Shown here one piece after another: positions 22,496 through 34,227 of a DNA stretch of 64,000 bases. The notes under the pieces are model-generated. The model was given only the letters and a program-made list of their open reading frames with translations. It ran no database searches and had not been told where the DNA came from. Every line of letters begins with the position of its first letter. Position 1 is the stretch's first letter. Location of the stretch: NCBI RefSeq assembly GCF_035582795.1, contig NC_134365.1, positions 40,714,135-40,778,134 of the forward strand, given 5' to 3'. This DNA is from Mycteria americana. Its lineage: Eukaryota > Chordata > Aves > Ciconiiformes > Ciconiidae. A program made the position numbers and the translations under genes.

Positions 22496-25400
22496 CTTGT
22501 GCAAGGCTCACGTTTAATAGCAATGAATTATCTGTGACCCTAAGACATCGGTTTGTGCAAAAGGCTGCGTGGAAGAACGTTTCAGGAGGAAAGCTGCTCA
22601 AGGAGGGAGTTTTCCTCTCCCGCATCCCTAGTGCCCAGAAATGATGTACCCACAGCTATGGCACCTCTGGGTGTGCAGCCTTCGTCCTCTGCCAGCCCAC
22701 ACTGCCAGCTCCTCTGCGAGCTGCTGGGCTCCCTGCTTCTTTGGGACTCTCTGGGGTGGTGCACAGAAGAAACAGCCCCTAGTATCCTGAGGGCTCGGGG
22801 ACTGGGACCAGCTCTGCCTGGGCAGCCACGGGGGAGGGAAAGGTCCTTTACCCTGCCCTCTGGCTTGCTGCTAGTGCAGCTGGATGCAGTCTGCTCCAGA
22901 ATGAATGTGATGCAGGGTTTGGGATTTTTTTTTTTAACCTGAAACGATTAGTCAAAACACTTAAACAATGAATTGACGCACACTGGAAACTCTTTTCATC
23001 CTGTCTGAGGAGCCAAGAGCAAAGTTATCGGACGTCATTTCAAGAATGTGCCTTTAAGGTTAAGAATGTGCAAAGTTTCTCAATATCACAGTAAGTCTTG
23101 AAGATGCCTCACATCAAACATTTCCTGTTTCTGTTGCAAAACATAAAAAATGAACTGGGAAAAAAAGTAAGCTGAGCAGACCTGCGGGTCTGTCTTTCTA
23201 TGAATCCACACCGAGCATGGCTGTATCTCCGTCCTGGGTCAAGACTTTGAGTGGATGGTCCATTTCCTCATGTTAGCTCAGCACAGACGATTACTGCCAG
23301 ATCCGTTCACCCCTTAACTTACACTGAACAGCTAAGAAGAAAGTGGCATCTGGACATACCTTACCTGGGAACAGCTCTCTCCTGTCTCGTTCCCTGTTGG
23401 AGCTCTATTTTAAACTCTGTTTCCAGAAGGGCTACATAGGCAGTTAATTAAACTATTTTTCAGCATAACTTTTTGCCACAATCTGCAATTTGTCTGGATG
23501 CTTGTTTGGTTCTCACTGAGTGTGCTGGGCAATGGGAATGTTTTGGTAAATCACTAGAGCATCACTGCAAGTCCCTCAAGTGCAGCTCTTTTATCCTATT
23601 GCTCGATTCACTTTGGTAGAAATGTGGCCATGGGCCCACGTGACAAGAAGTTCACACAGAAGCAGATACCATCGAGTGTGTTAGTTCCACCAGTAGGTCT
23701 GTGTTTGGATGGTGCAGCTCTGAGCATGAGCAAGCCTGCCTGGGATCCTAGTGGAGGTGAGGTATCAGAGACGAAATGATTCGGTGTACCTCTTGGGCAG
23801 GTTTCTAGCTCCTATGCGGTCAGATAAAACCATCCTTTTCTGATGAACTCTCTTTTTTTCTGTTTTGTGAGGGCAATCTGATGTACAAAGAATAAATTTG
23901 AGCTCAGCTGCTGGCCAGCACCATGACGAAGACAGCCTCATCTCTGTTCCCGCTCTGCTCCTGGCTGTACCCCATTTGCTAATGTTGGCCATGCTGGTAA
24001 CTGAAATGCAACACAGCTATGGCCAGAGCCAGCTCTTGCAGCCACGTCTAGTGGGACGTTAAGTTCATTTTGCCAGCTTCACGCCACATGTAATGACCTT
24101 ATCTCACACGCCACCTCCCAATAACCACCACGTCAGGACTGGGTCATCAGGGGAAGCTGGTCTCATGGAGCTTTGTCCATGTAACAGTGATACCCGTCCG
24201 CTTTATGAACCCGCGATCTGGTTGGGCTGGCAGTGCCTACTGTAGTCTTAGGGGCTGCTAAGCTCTGCCTTAACAATCCTTGCTATAAACTGACTGCCAG
24301 GTGAGTGAGATCCATTCTCCAATATGGCCAATTGGAAAAAGGAAAGAAAAAGAGCTTTTGGTTACCTAGTTTTGCCCAGAAAAATGTCTTTAAAAATTAA
24401 AACACAGATATACTTTTTGTCCCAGGCAATGCCTGAGAACATGAATGGCTGAGGAACCTTAAGCAAGATCTCTGGAATCTATTTATATAATTTGAAACTC
24501 AAAAAAATACAGAAATGCGCAAATCACAAGACTTAACAATTTTTATAACAAGCTTTGCGTTATGAGATTGCTGTCATGAATGTTTATATTTGGGTCAGAT
24601 TTTCATTCTCTTTCCAAGTTTATCTAGGATACTAATACATATAGTAAAGTTCATTAGCCAGATACACTCAATGAAATTGTGTTGTCAGTTATAATGCTGA
24701 AAATTTGGATTACTTTTTCTATGGCTGAAATAATGACATAAAAACGATGTAGCTGAGACCAGAGTTTGCTTCCACTTCTCTGCAGTGGAGTTTAAAAGCA
24801 ATAAAAAAAAGGTTATCTTATAATAGAAATACTAAAAAGGGGGAGAGGACTACAAACCTTTTTCAATAAGATGAACAGATAATCAGAACGGAGTGTTGGA
24901 AATTTGGAGTTGATAATTTAAAACAGAGTAAGCATTTTTCCCTCAGCTCTTCCATCTTTTTTGTTGCTGAGATTTTTAGGTCAGGAACTCCCCTTGGAGA
25001 ATTTTACACTCCAAGTGGCTCATGTTGCCCTGTAAGGATCACATTACAATCTCTAGTATGATGAAGGTGCGTGGGAGGGGAAGGCAGAGGAGGTGATCCA
25101 TAAACGCGATCAACTATATGGATTCTGGTCCTTCTGCAATTCGTGGTTCCAGTACCTTTCAGAGTTCTTCAGAACACAAAAATCCCGCATTGTCCCTTTG
25201 ACCTGCGCTCTTTTTCAGCATTTGCACCCTTATGGGTTGTTTCCATTTGAAGAAGGGATGTATGCCAGAAGCAGTTAATATACTTGCAAGGGGATTATAT
25301 GATCTGGTACCTCCAGCAGGAGAGGAACGAGACTTCTCTATTCTTGGTGCAACCCTGTTTATTTACTTTATACAAAATCCTGTTTCTCCAAGCAGAGTAA

Positions 25401-26052
25401 GAAAGAAAAGTACAACCAAACCAGCAGCTTCCATTGTGCACAATACCCACATCCTCCTTTCCAACACAAATCTCTCTTCAGCCATGGTTTCACAAAACAA
25501 AGCACTCTGCAACAATGCTGGCTTACAGTGTTCCTGCTCCCAAGCTGTGAATTCAATCAGGGAATTGATCTGACTTAAGAAAATTCTGCAACAAATGCCT
25601 TGCTATTTTCTTAAGCTGGGTAAGTTTGCCAACCCAATTCAAAAGGATCCCCAGCACAGCTGAGGGAATAGCAACAGCACCAGATTTGGCGCTCTCTGCT
25701 GCATAAAGAAACTACACACTGAGTGAGCCTGGATATCCCTGTCAAACCAGGCTCAAAGACAATCCCTTGCCTCCAGATTGCCCCGTGTCTCTTGTGTCCT
25801 AGTGGGATGCCGCAGACAGCAGAAAGCTCCAGGAGGGGAAAAGAGGAGTGCCAAGTGCCCAGCAACCGCAGGCTTGCCATCTCAGGGGAATTTCATTGAG
25901 TGGAGTCTCACCCAGCTTCACCCAGAAAACAATATTCCTTACTTAGGATCTAAATACAAATGTTACTTTGGATATTCAGCTAATGCTGTCATAAGAGTTA
26001 GCAAAAGTGATGGCAGCCACTTAATGTAAAGCAACATTCAACTGTGAAAAGG

Positions 26053-26162
26053 TTTTCAGAATCATTACTGAATCATTACTGATCATTACTGAATCATTTC
26101 AGTAATGATTTCAGAATAATTTCAGAATCATTGACTGATTTTCAGAATCACTGACTCATTTA
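26053..26162. repeat. Imperfect AATCATTACTG tandem/inverted repeat near a splice donor
   Basis: Repeats of AATCATTACTG, CAGAATCATT and related strings fill ~110 bp. They include a perfect 12 bp inverted pair, ATCATTACTGAA (26082-26093) and TTCAGTAATGAT (26098-26109), with a 4 nt loop. The hairpin lies 72-99 nt inside the intron downstream of the catalytic exon. Confidence 0.8.
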
Positions 26163-26181
26163 TGGTTCTTCTGGAACTCAC

Positions 26182-26295
26182 CGATCGACTCGTAGCTGAC
26201 AGACAATGCTCAATGCATCTACAACTCCCTCTTCCTTCAACTGCTGACAACCAATGGCCGTGGCAATAAAACATCCAGTTCTTCCTATACCAGCA
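26182..26295 (-). CDS. PTPRR: PTPRR exon: phosphatase signature (P-loop)
   Basis: The acceptor CTTCTTTTCAG precedes 26295 and the donor GATCG|GTGAGT follows 26182. The first base completes the serine of HCS. It reads AGIGRTGCFIATAIGCQQLK, then EEGVVDALSIVCQLRVDR, with the last arginine codon split. The invariant arginine of the C-X5-R motif is in GIGRTG. QLRVDR has Val where mammals have Met. Confidence 0.97.
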
Positions 26296-29200
26296 CTGAA
26301 AAGAAGGCAAAATTTAATAGGGGAATGGAGTTCATAGATCAAAGGAGTTAAGTGGAAAACACTAAATAGATATGAAAATGCTAAAAATACGAAACATGGA
26401 ATTGCTAGAACCCACAATTCCCGGGTGCATGACTAGCAAGGGTAACTTCTCAGCTCACTTTCTTAGAGAGAAATGAAAGGGTGCACTGTTCCATCAGTCC
26501 AGCTGTTGTGGGTAATTTGTGAGGCTTACATGTTTCCAGTTTGCATGCAAGTGTATGGTAAGAAAAACAATCTTCATTAGCACCACAAAGTCCAAATATT
26601 CTCTAGCACACTCCAAGCAAATGATGGAGATATGCTCTGAGCTGGGCGAAAAGCCCACCTAAAGGCAAAAGTCAGTGGGGCTTTATGTTTGAAGCCCTCA
26701 AAGTATACAGGGGTTCTGCTAACCATACCTCTAACCATGAAGGTAAAAAGGACCTAGGACCATGCTGATGAAGTTAACTCCCTCTCCTGTGATTCTGCAG
26801 GAGAGAGAAGGATTTGATGCTGTAACTCTCCAGATTTTCTGGATGCCTGCTTGGAAACAGCCATTTTGGCATTATTTGTACTCCCCGGACCTCCAACACT
26901 TTTGAGAAACTCTGCCCCACTCTGCTTCTTGCTTAAGTAATGTGCAGGAATTCAGTGCAGCTCATCCCTGTCATGCTGCATGGCAGGAAAATGTGAGGAA
27001 AATAGTTAAAACATGGAGTCAGGGGTCCAGATCTCCATGCTTGGCTTTATAGTAAATACTTAACCATATGGTGCCTTGCTTCATCTCCGCAATGGGTATG
27101 AATGCTACCTGCCTCATAAGAGCACTGCAAGAGTTATTTAAATTAATGCCAGGAAGAATACGTTGTCTCAGATGGAAGCTTGATATATCTGAGTGAAAAG
27201 TGTTACCAGGAGTATGTCCATTTGCTACAGCTGAAACAAATCACAATCTGCTCACCACAGAATGAAAGATAGGAGTGCTTTAGAGACTCAAGAGCCCTCC
27301 CATCTGGAAATGAAAATTTCCAAGAGGACTCAGCAATATTAAATATATGAGAACGTCTAAGCCAACCGTGAGGGGATAATGAGATGTAAAACAGGCAGCA
27401 TAAGAAAGGATTGAGTGCGATGAAGATCCTGAATTGACAGCCTGTCTCCTTGGACATCAATATCTATGGGAAAATTGTATCCAAAACGAGAAGGACATAG
27501 TTTATAAAGAGGGATTTGGAGAAAGCAATCTAATGCATACCCCCATTCTCTTCCTCAAATATTCTGAAACCCTTGAAAGCGGGGCTAACAAGTTCAAACA
27601 ATTCAGACGTAAGTGAAGTTGGCTATAATGAAAGGTTCTTTTTTTTCCCTTTTTTTGGGGTGGATTAAGTGTTCTTGGACAAGTTCTTAATATGTATTAA
27701 ACAAAGACTAGGGTTTTCTAATGTATTTTCTTCCTCAGCTCAGGCATGCCGGCCCTATCTTATTACATAGCTTTATTTCAGACAGCGCAAGATAAAAATG
27801 AGATTGTTCTTCACTTGCCTGACATTTCTTTCCTGGTATATCCAGAAAATATGGAGAGCTACTTACTTTGAAGTATTTTCAAGTACCCAAACATGGTATA
27901 TGTGTATTTCTGTTATAGATATTTCTATTTTTTCCCTTTTTTTTTTAGGAGTTTAATGTGTAGTAGCTCATTCATAATGACTGTGGTCTGTTAATTTGGA
28001 TTGCGGAGTATTGGACTGTTATGATTTTGGGATTAAGAGATGTAGGCAGTATGCTTTTTATAGAACATGTTCATGCACTAGCTGATGAGGAAAGAAAAGC
28101 AAAAATTTCCAGCAATAACTGTAACTGTGTCAAGTTTCTGAGCATGAAAATTTTATCCCTTATTCTTATTTAAGAAACTCTTACAAGTCCTCCAATATGC
28201 CAAATTGCTTGATCTTCCGGGAAGTAGAAAATGGCATTGTGGTCCAGATTCTCGGTCAACTTGGTTCCACTGACTAAATGGGGCTAAATTAGTTTTACAC
28301 TTGCAGAATATAATTCTGTGTTCTAATTCTTCCTTATTGATTCAATTTAAATAAAAAAATCTTTTCCCTCTATATCTGAAATATCTCAATTAAAACTTGT
28401 AGTTGATCCCAAACCACCTAGTTGCCATTAAACCCAAACTTATTTTGATGTACTAACTACACACCCAAAGGACAGATTAAGAAGATCTTTTCCATATTTA
28501 CCACATGCTTTCAATGAGTGACATGAGAGAGGAAACATATACCTTTCCAGCAAATGCCACTATAAAGATTGGTAACAATTTAACACTTTCTTCCTTTGGA
28601 AATCTGTGTCCTTGGCATGTGTGTAATCAGACCTGCTGATTTTAAGGACCAAAGCAAAAGTTTACTCTTTTCCTATTTTTTTGCAGAACAGAACTACTCT
28701 GCTAAAAGAAGTAAAGTCCTTCTTATATCCCGAGTCCTGAATGGACTCATCACTGATGTCTGTAAGACAGCACCCTATGCTGATAGGCTACAAGAAGACA
28801 CATACAAAAAAACGAATTGCCTTTTTTTCCACTTGTGTCATATTAAGAAATTATTAAAGCATTTCTGCTTCAGATTAAGGATCATTGTTTGAGTGTGCAC
28901 TGTAATGCTCCTCTGGAAATAACTGAGAATTGTGCAGTTGTATCTGAGGTCCAAGTTTAAAAGTGTGCACAGGCTCTGTAAGACCTGGATGATCTCAGCT
29001 GCAACTCGGATTAAAAGGGAAGAAACTATCTGACTAGAAAATGGAGTGTGAGTGAGTTTACCCATTTTGTAGACCACAGTGCAGTGAGCATATAGATAGC
29101 TGAGTTGTCACTGAAGAACTATTAATTTTAATCACAACTGAGATGATATCTGGGTCTTTAATAATGAATAAATTCCTGCTCATGATTATGACCTTGCTGT

Positions 29201-30234
29201 CATATCATGCACCTCAGAAAGATGCCCTGTTCTTCTGAAGACCTTCATTACTGAAGATCCTTGCTGGAAAAACGGGACTCTCAATAGGCATCCACAGATT
29301 TGTGGATTGTTCAGGGAAACTACAATTCCTGATAAAAACAGCTGCATAAAATTTGGGGAAGTTCCTTATTCATCACATTCTGGTTTTGAAAAATGATGGG
29401 TGGTTCAAATCTGGCTTCCATTTCTCTAAATCTCCTAAATATGGAGTTGAAAAGAAGTGGTTCAAGATGAAAAGTTCTGGTTTTGATAAACTTCTAGGAA
29501 AAAAAAAAGTACTATCCCAACTGTAATGAGACAAAGCAAGTAAGGAAACACTGATTTTAATTTTTTTTTCTGTTTTGCTTCACCTACTTCTTTCCACCAA
29601 TATAACAAATCCAGTACTACTTCCTACTACTTAAATTGCAACATGAGGCAATGAATCAATATAAAGCAATAAAATGGAATTTAATTAGAATGATTAGAAG
29701 GACATTTTCTGGTTCATTACAATTTGTGTGAATAACACTCTGCTCTTGAGTACTGAATAACACTTTGCTCTTGAGTATCAAACCAACTCTCTTTGTGAAA
29801 ACGTTCACAAATTTTAGTACTAATGTGTTTTGGTCTGATGCCTGCTGTTCAAAATTGACTTGCTTTACAACATTTTAGCCAACCAGTCACAGGGCATTGT
29901 ATCTGCCTTAGGTATGTAATTATGCAACAAGACTAAAAAGAAAGCAAATCATGAATAAGGAACAGAAGCAAAGTATTTTTTCCAGCTGGTCTTTCAAAAA
30001 CAGAGTTCATTAGCAGAAATGGAGAACGGTTCAGAAACAATTTTCTGGCAACAAGGGAATTCTCTCCAAAACTCAAATTCTCAAATAGGAACAGAAAAAG
30101 TCAATTAGCGTAAAGAGGATCTGGGGAATTTTACTCTTCCCCAAATACGTTCTTTGTTTAGGAGGAGGACTGTTTGATGTGATTTGCTGTGGCCTTGCTT
30201 TGGGCAGTCATTTAAGAGAAGGATTGCAAATTAC
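26296..30234 (-). other. PTPRR: PTPRR intron
   Basis: A 3.9 kb intron. Apart from the two-copy 25 bp duplication at 29729-29778, nothing beyond ordinary AT-rich sequence is seen. Confidence 0.75.
29729..29778. repeat. Two-copy 25 bp tandem duplication
   Basis: TGAATAACACTCTGCTCTTG... at 29729-29753 is repeated at 29754-29778 with about two substitutions. Confidence 0.85.
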
Positions 30235-30392
30235 CTGCAGTGCACAATGACAGGGCCTCTGCCAGGTGATTCCACCCTGTCCTCTTCTACATCCAGCATG
30301 AGCTGCAGCAGAGGCTGAGCGCTGTCGGGGGTTTTGTGGTCCGGCCAGGATGTGTACCAGTAGTGTTTCACACTCCGTGACTGACTCCCTTG
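30235..30392 (-). CDS. PTPRR: PTPRR exon: WPD loop and catalytic cysteine
   Basis: The acceptor CTTTTCAG precedes 30392 and the donor TGCAG|GTAATT follows 30235. The 158 nt start in phase 0 and end in phase 2. The exon reads QGSQSRSVKHYWYTSWPDHK, TPDSAQPLLQLMLDVEEDRV and GRGPVIVHC, ending with AG of a split serine codon. WPDHK contains the general-acid aspartate, and the last complete codon is the catalytic cysteine. The signature motif is therefore split by an intron right after Cys. The donor GTAATT is weaker than the others in the gene. Confidence 0.97.
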
Positions 30393-31610
30393 CTGAAAAG
30401 AACATGAAGATTTTATATGCACACTTGTGGTGAACAATTCTTTTTATTTCTCTCAATGTTATGGTAAAAAGACAGTAAAAATGTTAAGAGGGATTTAACA
30501 GGTTTTTTTATTAGACTCGGAGGATGCAATTGCAGGGAACAGGCGTGCTTCCAGGGACACAGTTGTAAGAAGGGTTTGTGCACCTGAAAACTTAGCTGTT
30601 TTTCCAGCTATCTAAGTTCTGCTCTGTCCATCTGACTACTGACTTGCTGACTGTGTTGTCAGTTGGGAATTGGCAGAGGTCTGTGTTAGATCAGCAACAG
30701 GATCTAGAGAGATTAGCTTGATCTGGGCTTCTGAATCTCTAAATTGTTACATATTTCCACTACTTTTTAAGGACATTATCGTAAGGGTCTGATACTAAAA
30801 TTACAAGTGTATTTAAGTTAAAGGTGCAGAAGAACTGCCCTTCTAGATTAATCAAACATCCCAGTTTGTCCAGTTATTCACTCCAAGAGAGGCTGCTCCC
30901 ACTTACTTCAACAACCAAAGGGGCTAAATATGGGCTAGAGTAATTTGCGTTGGATAATATGACTTCTGCCCACTTCTCACTGCCTAGGCTGAAACACCAA
31001 ACAAATTTTCCCAATTCATTATTTATTGTAATGCTCTGTAATGCTCTGTGATGCTCCTGTCAGGAGCAGCAGATGATGCAATCCGATAGCACGTAAGTGT
31101 AACATGGGGAGTAACGTAGAAGAGGAGCACCTGCCTTATTTTGCACAGTTAATGTCTAGTCAGCACCGTGAAAGCATGAAGCTTTCCTTATAAGTATATA
31201 AGGAAATTATATTTCCTTATATTTTTAGCTTCTCAAATGGGCTATAGATGCACTCAGCACACAACATGAGCAGCGTATCTTTTTCAGAATGATGCTATGC
31301 TAGTTCTTTCATTAACTAAAATCCCTTTACATCGCCTTGGCAATGCTAAAAAGGCCTCAAAGCAAATGTAATTCAAGAAAGTGAAACTTGCATGCTTTTT
31401 GAAGCCTTTTTTATTGCCAGAGTGATACAAAGCAGCAATACGATAAGTGTTCCAGCTCTTTGGTCTCAATCATACCTCGCAGCTGTGAGCTTCATAGCTC
31501 AGTTACTCCTCCTGTAAAAATTTATGCCCTTTAAAAAAACCACTTGAACTTCATTTAACAATAAAAAAATAAAGCATTAGGAACAATGCTCCTCAGATAC
31601 AGATCGTTAC
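30393..31610 (-). other. PTPRR: PTPRR intron
   Basis: A 1.2 kb intron with the three-arm inverted repeat at 31183-31221 and a short TAATGCTCTG repeat at ~31027-31060. No exon. Confidence 0.75.
31183..31221. repeat. Three-arm inverted repeat TTTCCTTATA
   Basis: TTTCCTTATA (31183-31192), its reverse complement TATAAGGAAA (31197-31206) and TTTCCTTATA again (31212-31221) are perfect 10 bp arms. The middle arm can pair with either outer arm. Confidence 0.85.
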
Positions 31611-31721
31611 CTTTATCATAAGCTGACGGACAGTATAGTTCTCACATTCTTGCACACTGTTAACAAGGACTTCAACCTTCCCATAGATTCCTCTTTTTTC
31701 TGGCCAATAGAGTACACATTT
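31611..31721 (-). CDS. PTPRR: PTPRR exon: KCVLYWPEKRG segment
   Basis: The acceptor TTGCTTTCCAG precedes 31721 and the donor AAAG|GTAACG follows 31611. The exon has 111 nt, phase 0 at both ends: KCVLYWPEKRGIYGKVEVLV, then NSVQECENYTVRQLMIK. This is the central beta-sheet region of the phosphatase domain before the WPD loop. It differs at a few positions from mammals (for example NSVQECENYTVRQLMIK against ISVNECDNYTIRNLVLK), as expected for a bird orthologue. Confidence 0.96.
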
Positions 31722-32528
31722 CTGGAAAGCAAGCATCAGTGTCGTCAACAAACTGGATCCTGGAGCCATATTCATATCTAATTTTTACATAGAATGTATT
31801 TGTCTGGAAAGTTCAGATGAATGCAACGGAGGTGTTATTCATGTCAGAAGCATTCCTAGATAAGATATTGCAGGGTTCTTAATGAATGACTTTGGCCTGA
31901 TTTTCAGGATCTGAGTTTTTCAAATATGGATCTCTAACACTGAGCACTTTGAACAGCTGTTTTTATTCTTAAAAGCTCAAGGAAGTTCAGTTAAAGGAAT
32001 TTTTTTCCACATTCAAAATTAAAGGTTTTTTTCCTAGAACATTCTTTAATTCATAGAATTAAATTTACAAAGTGTACTCTTTCCAAATGGGATCTCCTTC
32101 TGAAAAAGAGATTCAGAATTTGTCCTCTCCTCACAAGACTTTTTACCCTCTTTACTCTCCTGAGCCCTGATACAACAGAGCATGTAAATGTGCCCTTAGA
32201 TCTTACTGAATTCAATGGGACTTAATGTGCATATTAAAGTATTTTGCAGAATCTGAGTTGTCTACTATATGACTTACTGGAAATGAATGTTAAAAAAATC
32301 CATCAGTCTTGCTAGAGCTACACAAAATTATATACAGACTTCTTAATGAATCAGTAGTGCTATTTCAGCAATGTATCTGACAAGCATCTACTAAAAAGGA
32401 GATGAAGAAATAGTATTTACAATATAAACCATTTCCTTTTCCCCTGCAATAGTTTGCTTATCTTCAAGTCTACTGCAGCTTCATATTAATTTCCATTAAA
32501 GTATCTCTATAGTCTACCTGAAAGCAAA

Positions 32529-33104
32529 CATCCCTGTTGTATAAATACTTTTCTAAAAATAGATGCTCATTACCTTAATAGTGTAAGGTGTTTGAAAGCC
32601 ACATTTTCTGAAATAATGCTGGCCAATCTGACTTGTTCATTAAATAACCCCCCCCCAACAATTGAAGAAAACCTTCTTTTTAATATCCAATGCACAGGTA
32701 AAAAAAACGACTGAGAGAACAGACAGTTCTACAATAACAGGAATCCCAGAAAGAACTTGTTTGCATTTCCTCACAAACTCTTGCTGAAGAAACTGGTATA
32801 TATTTAGACAGTAGCCTACATTACACAGCAAAATGAAACAAACCGTTTAATATAATTAATTGCCATAAAGCATAACTCCCAGTAAATCCTGCTAAAAATG
32901 AACCAGAAAAAAATATCAGTGAAATGCAAGGCTTTACCACCAGGTGTGATCTTTAAGCTGCTACTCTACTTGATAACCCAATAGCTGATTGAACCGAATC
33001 ATCTCTGTTGTATAAATACTTTTCTAAAAATAGATGCTCATTACCTTAATAGTGTAAGGTGTGTGAAAGCCACATTTTCTGAAATAATGCTGGCCAATCT
33101 GACT
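32529..33104. repeat. Local direct duplication of ~105 bp, 471 bp apart
   Basis: Positions 32529-32633 and 33000-33104 are near identical, with about two substitutions (C/T near the left end; GTTTG/GTGTG). Identity stops sharply on both sides. No transposon features are visible, so this looks like a recent local duplication inside the intron. Confidence 0.9.
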
Positions 33105-33996
33105 GGTTTCATTCAAATCCTGTCTTTTGCAGAATTACTCCAACATCCTAAATTTGCTGTTTCCCCGAAGACATCAAGAATGGCAATAAAATACTCAGAA
33201 ATTTGTACGAAAAAAAGTGTTCACAAGTTCCACAGTCCCCCCATGTGACACATATAGTTACTATCATCTGCCAGATCTGCAATTCATGCCCCTCCCTGGG
33301 AGTGTAGTTTTCAGTGCTAATATGGGAAAAAGAAAAGTCTAAATACACAATTGTACCCTCACAATCAACAATAGTTGAGTCAACCCCGAGACTTCTTGAT
33401 AAATGCAAGCATGCGACGCTCACTACAAAGCCTTCAGGCACTCCAGAAGAATGTTTTTCTTGACTCTTTCCCAGAACTGGAATTGGCAGCTTGACTGGGT
33501 GGACAATGAAATGGGGCTGCTCATTAAAATAACTTTCATTTAACAGTCCATCTACATTTAGTGAGATACAATGGATTATTTTTAACACAGTCTCCGTGCA
33601 TCTTTTTAAAATACTGTTTGTTACTGCTTTAAAAAATAGCCTTGAAAATAGAGCTGGGATCAGCTGGTTCAGGCACTTCTAAGAAGACAGATATTTGGGG
33701 GAATTAGCATGTTTTTGAAAGTTAATTGTAATCAAGCGATAAAGATGAAGATGGGAGGGATAAACATATCAGACATACAAAAAATTACATAGAAAATCCC
33801 AAGAGCATCAGCAAAAAAGAGTAAATTGCCTCAAGCTATTGCTTGAACCTTAGAGAAAATTCCACTGGTCTCAGGTAGGTATATTTTAACCTGTTCAAAA
33901 GCCAAACACAATGGTTAAGAAGGGTGCTCTCTAGCCTCATGTCTGTAATCAGTAAAAGCTTATCGCCTACAGTATATATCAGAAAAAAGGAAGAAT

Positions 33997-34227
33997 TCAC
34001 TTGTTCTTATCATCACGTAGTCCTCCACCTCCACTCTTTGTGCTGGTCCCGATTCTGTTCCTTGCTGTCCTTTCAGGCCGCATAGTTTCCCTTTCAGCAT
34101 ATTCATCTATTGCAGCACTTTCTAAATAGGTCACATATTTTGTGAGCTTGGGATTGAACGTACAATCCTCTATGTAGTCAGCAAACAAATAACAGCTATG
34201 AGCAGGATTTTTTAAAAGATGCTTAAG
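33997..34227 (-). other. Unidentified coding-like segment, possible cryptic terminal exon
   Basis: The minus-strand frame ends in TGA at 33997-33999 and reads LKHLLKNPAHSCYLFADYIE, DCTFNPKLTKYVTYLESAAI, DEYAERETMRPERTARNRIG and TSTKSGGGGLRDDKNK. The balanced, charged composition is unlike chance intronic translation. Just upstream lies a 16-T tract followed by GAG, which could serve as a weak acceptor at 34228-34229, and the frame is then phase 0. I do not recognise the protein. It could be a fragment of a retrocopy, an exon of a nested gene, or an alternative last exon of PTPRR. No poly(A) signal is seen in the next ~300 nt. Confidence 0.35.

Larger units (their letters stand above)
19127..26181 (-). 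other. PTPRR: PTPRR last intron
   Basis: A 7.1 kb intron holding the solo LTR (19730-20293), the CR1 (21797-22495) and the AATCATTACTG repeat next to the upstream exon. The remainder (22,500-26,050) shows no further exon. Confidence 0.75.

Noticed and set aside
33148..33588. 146-residue minus-strand open frame in a PTPRR intron
   Set aside because: Composition and lack of splice signals suggest chance; no recognisable motif.
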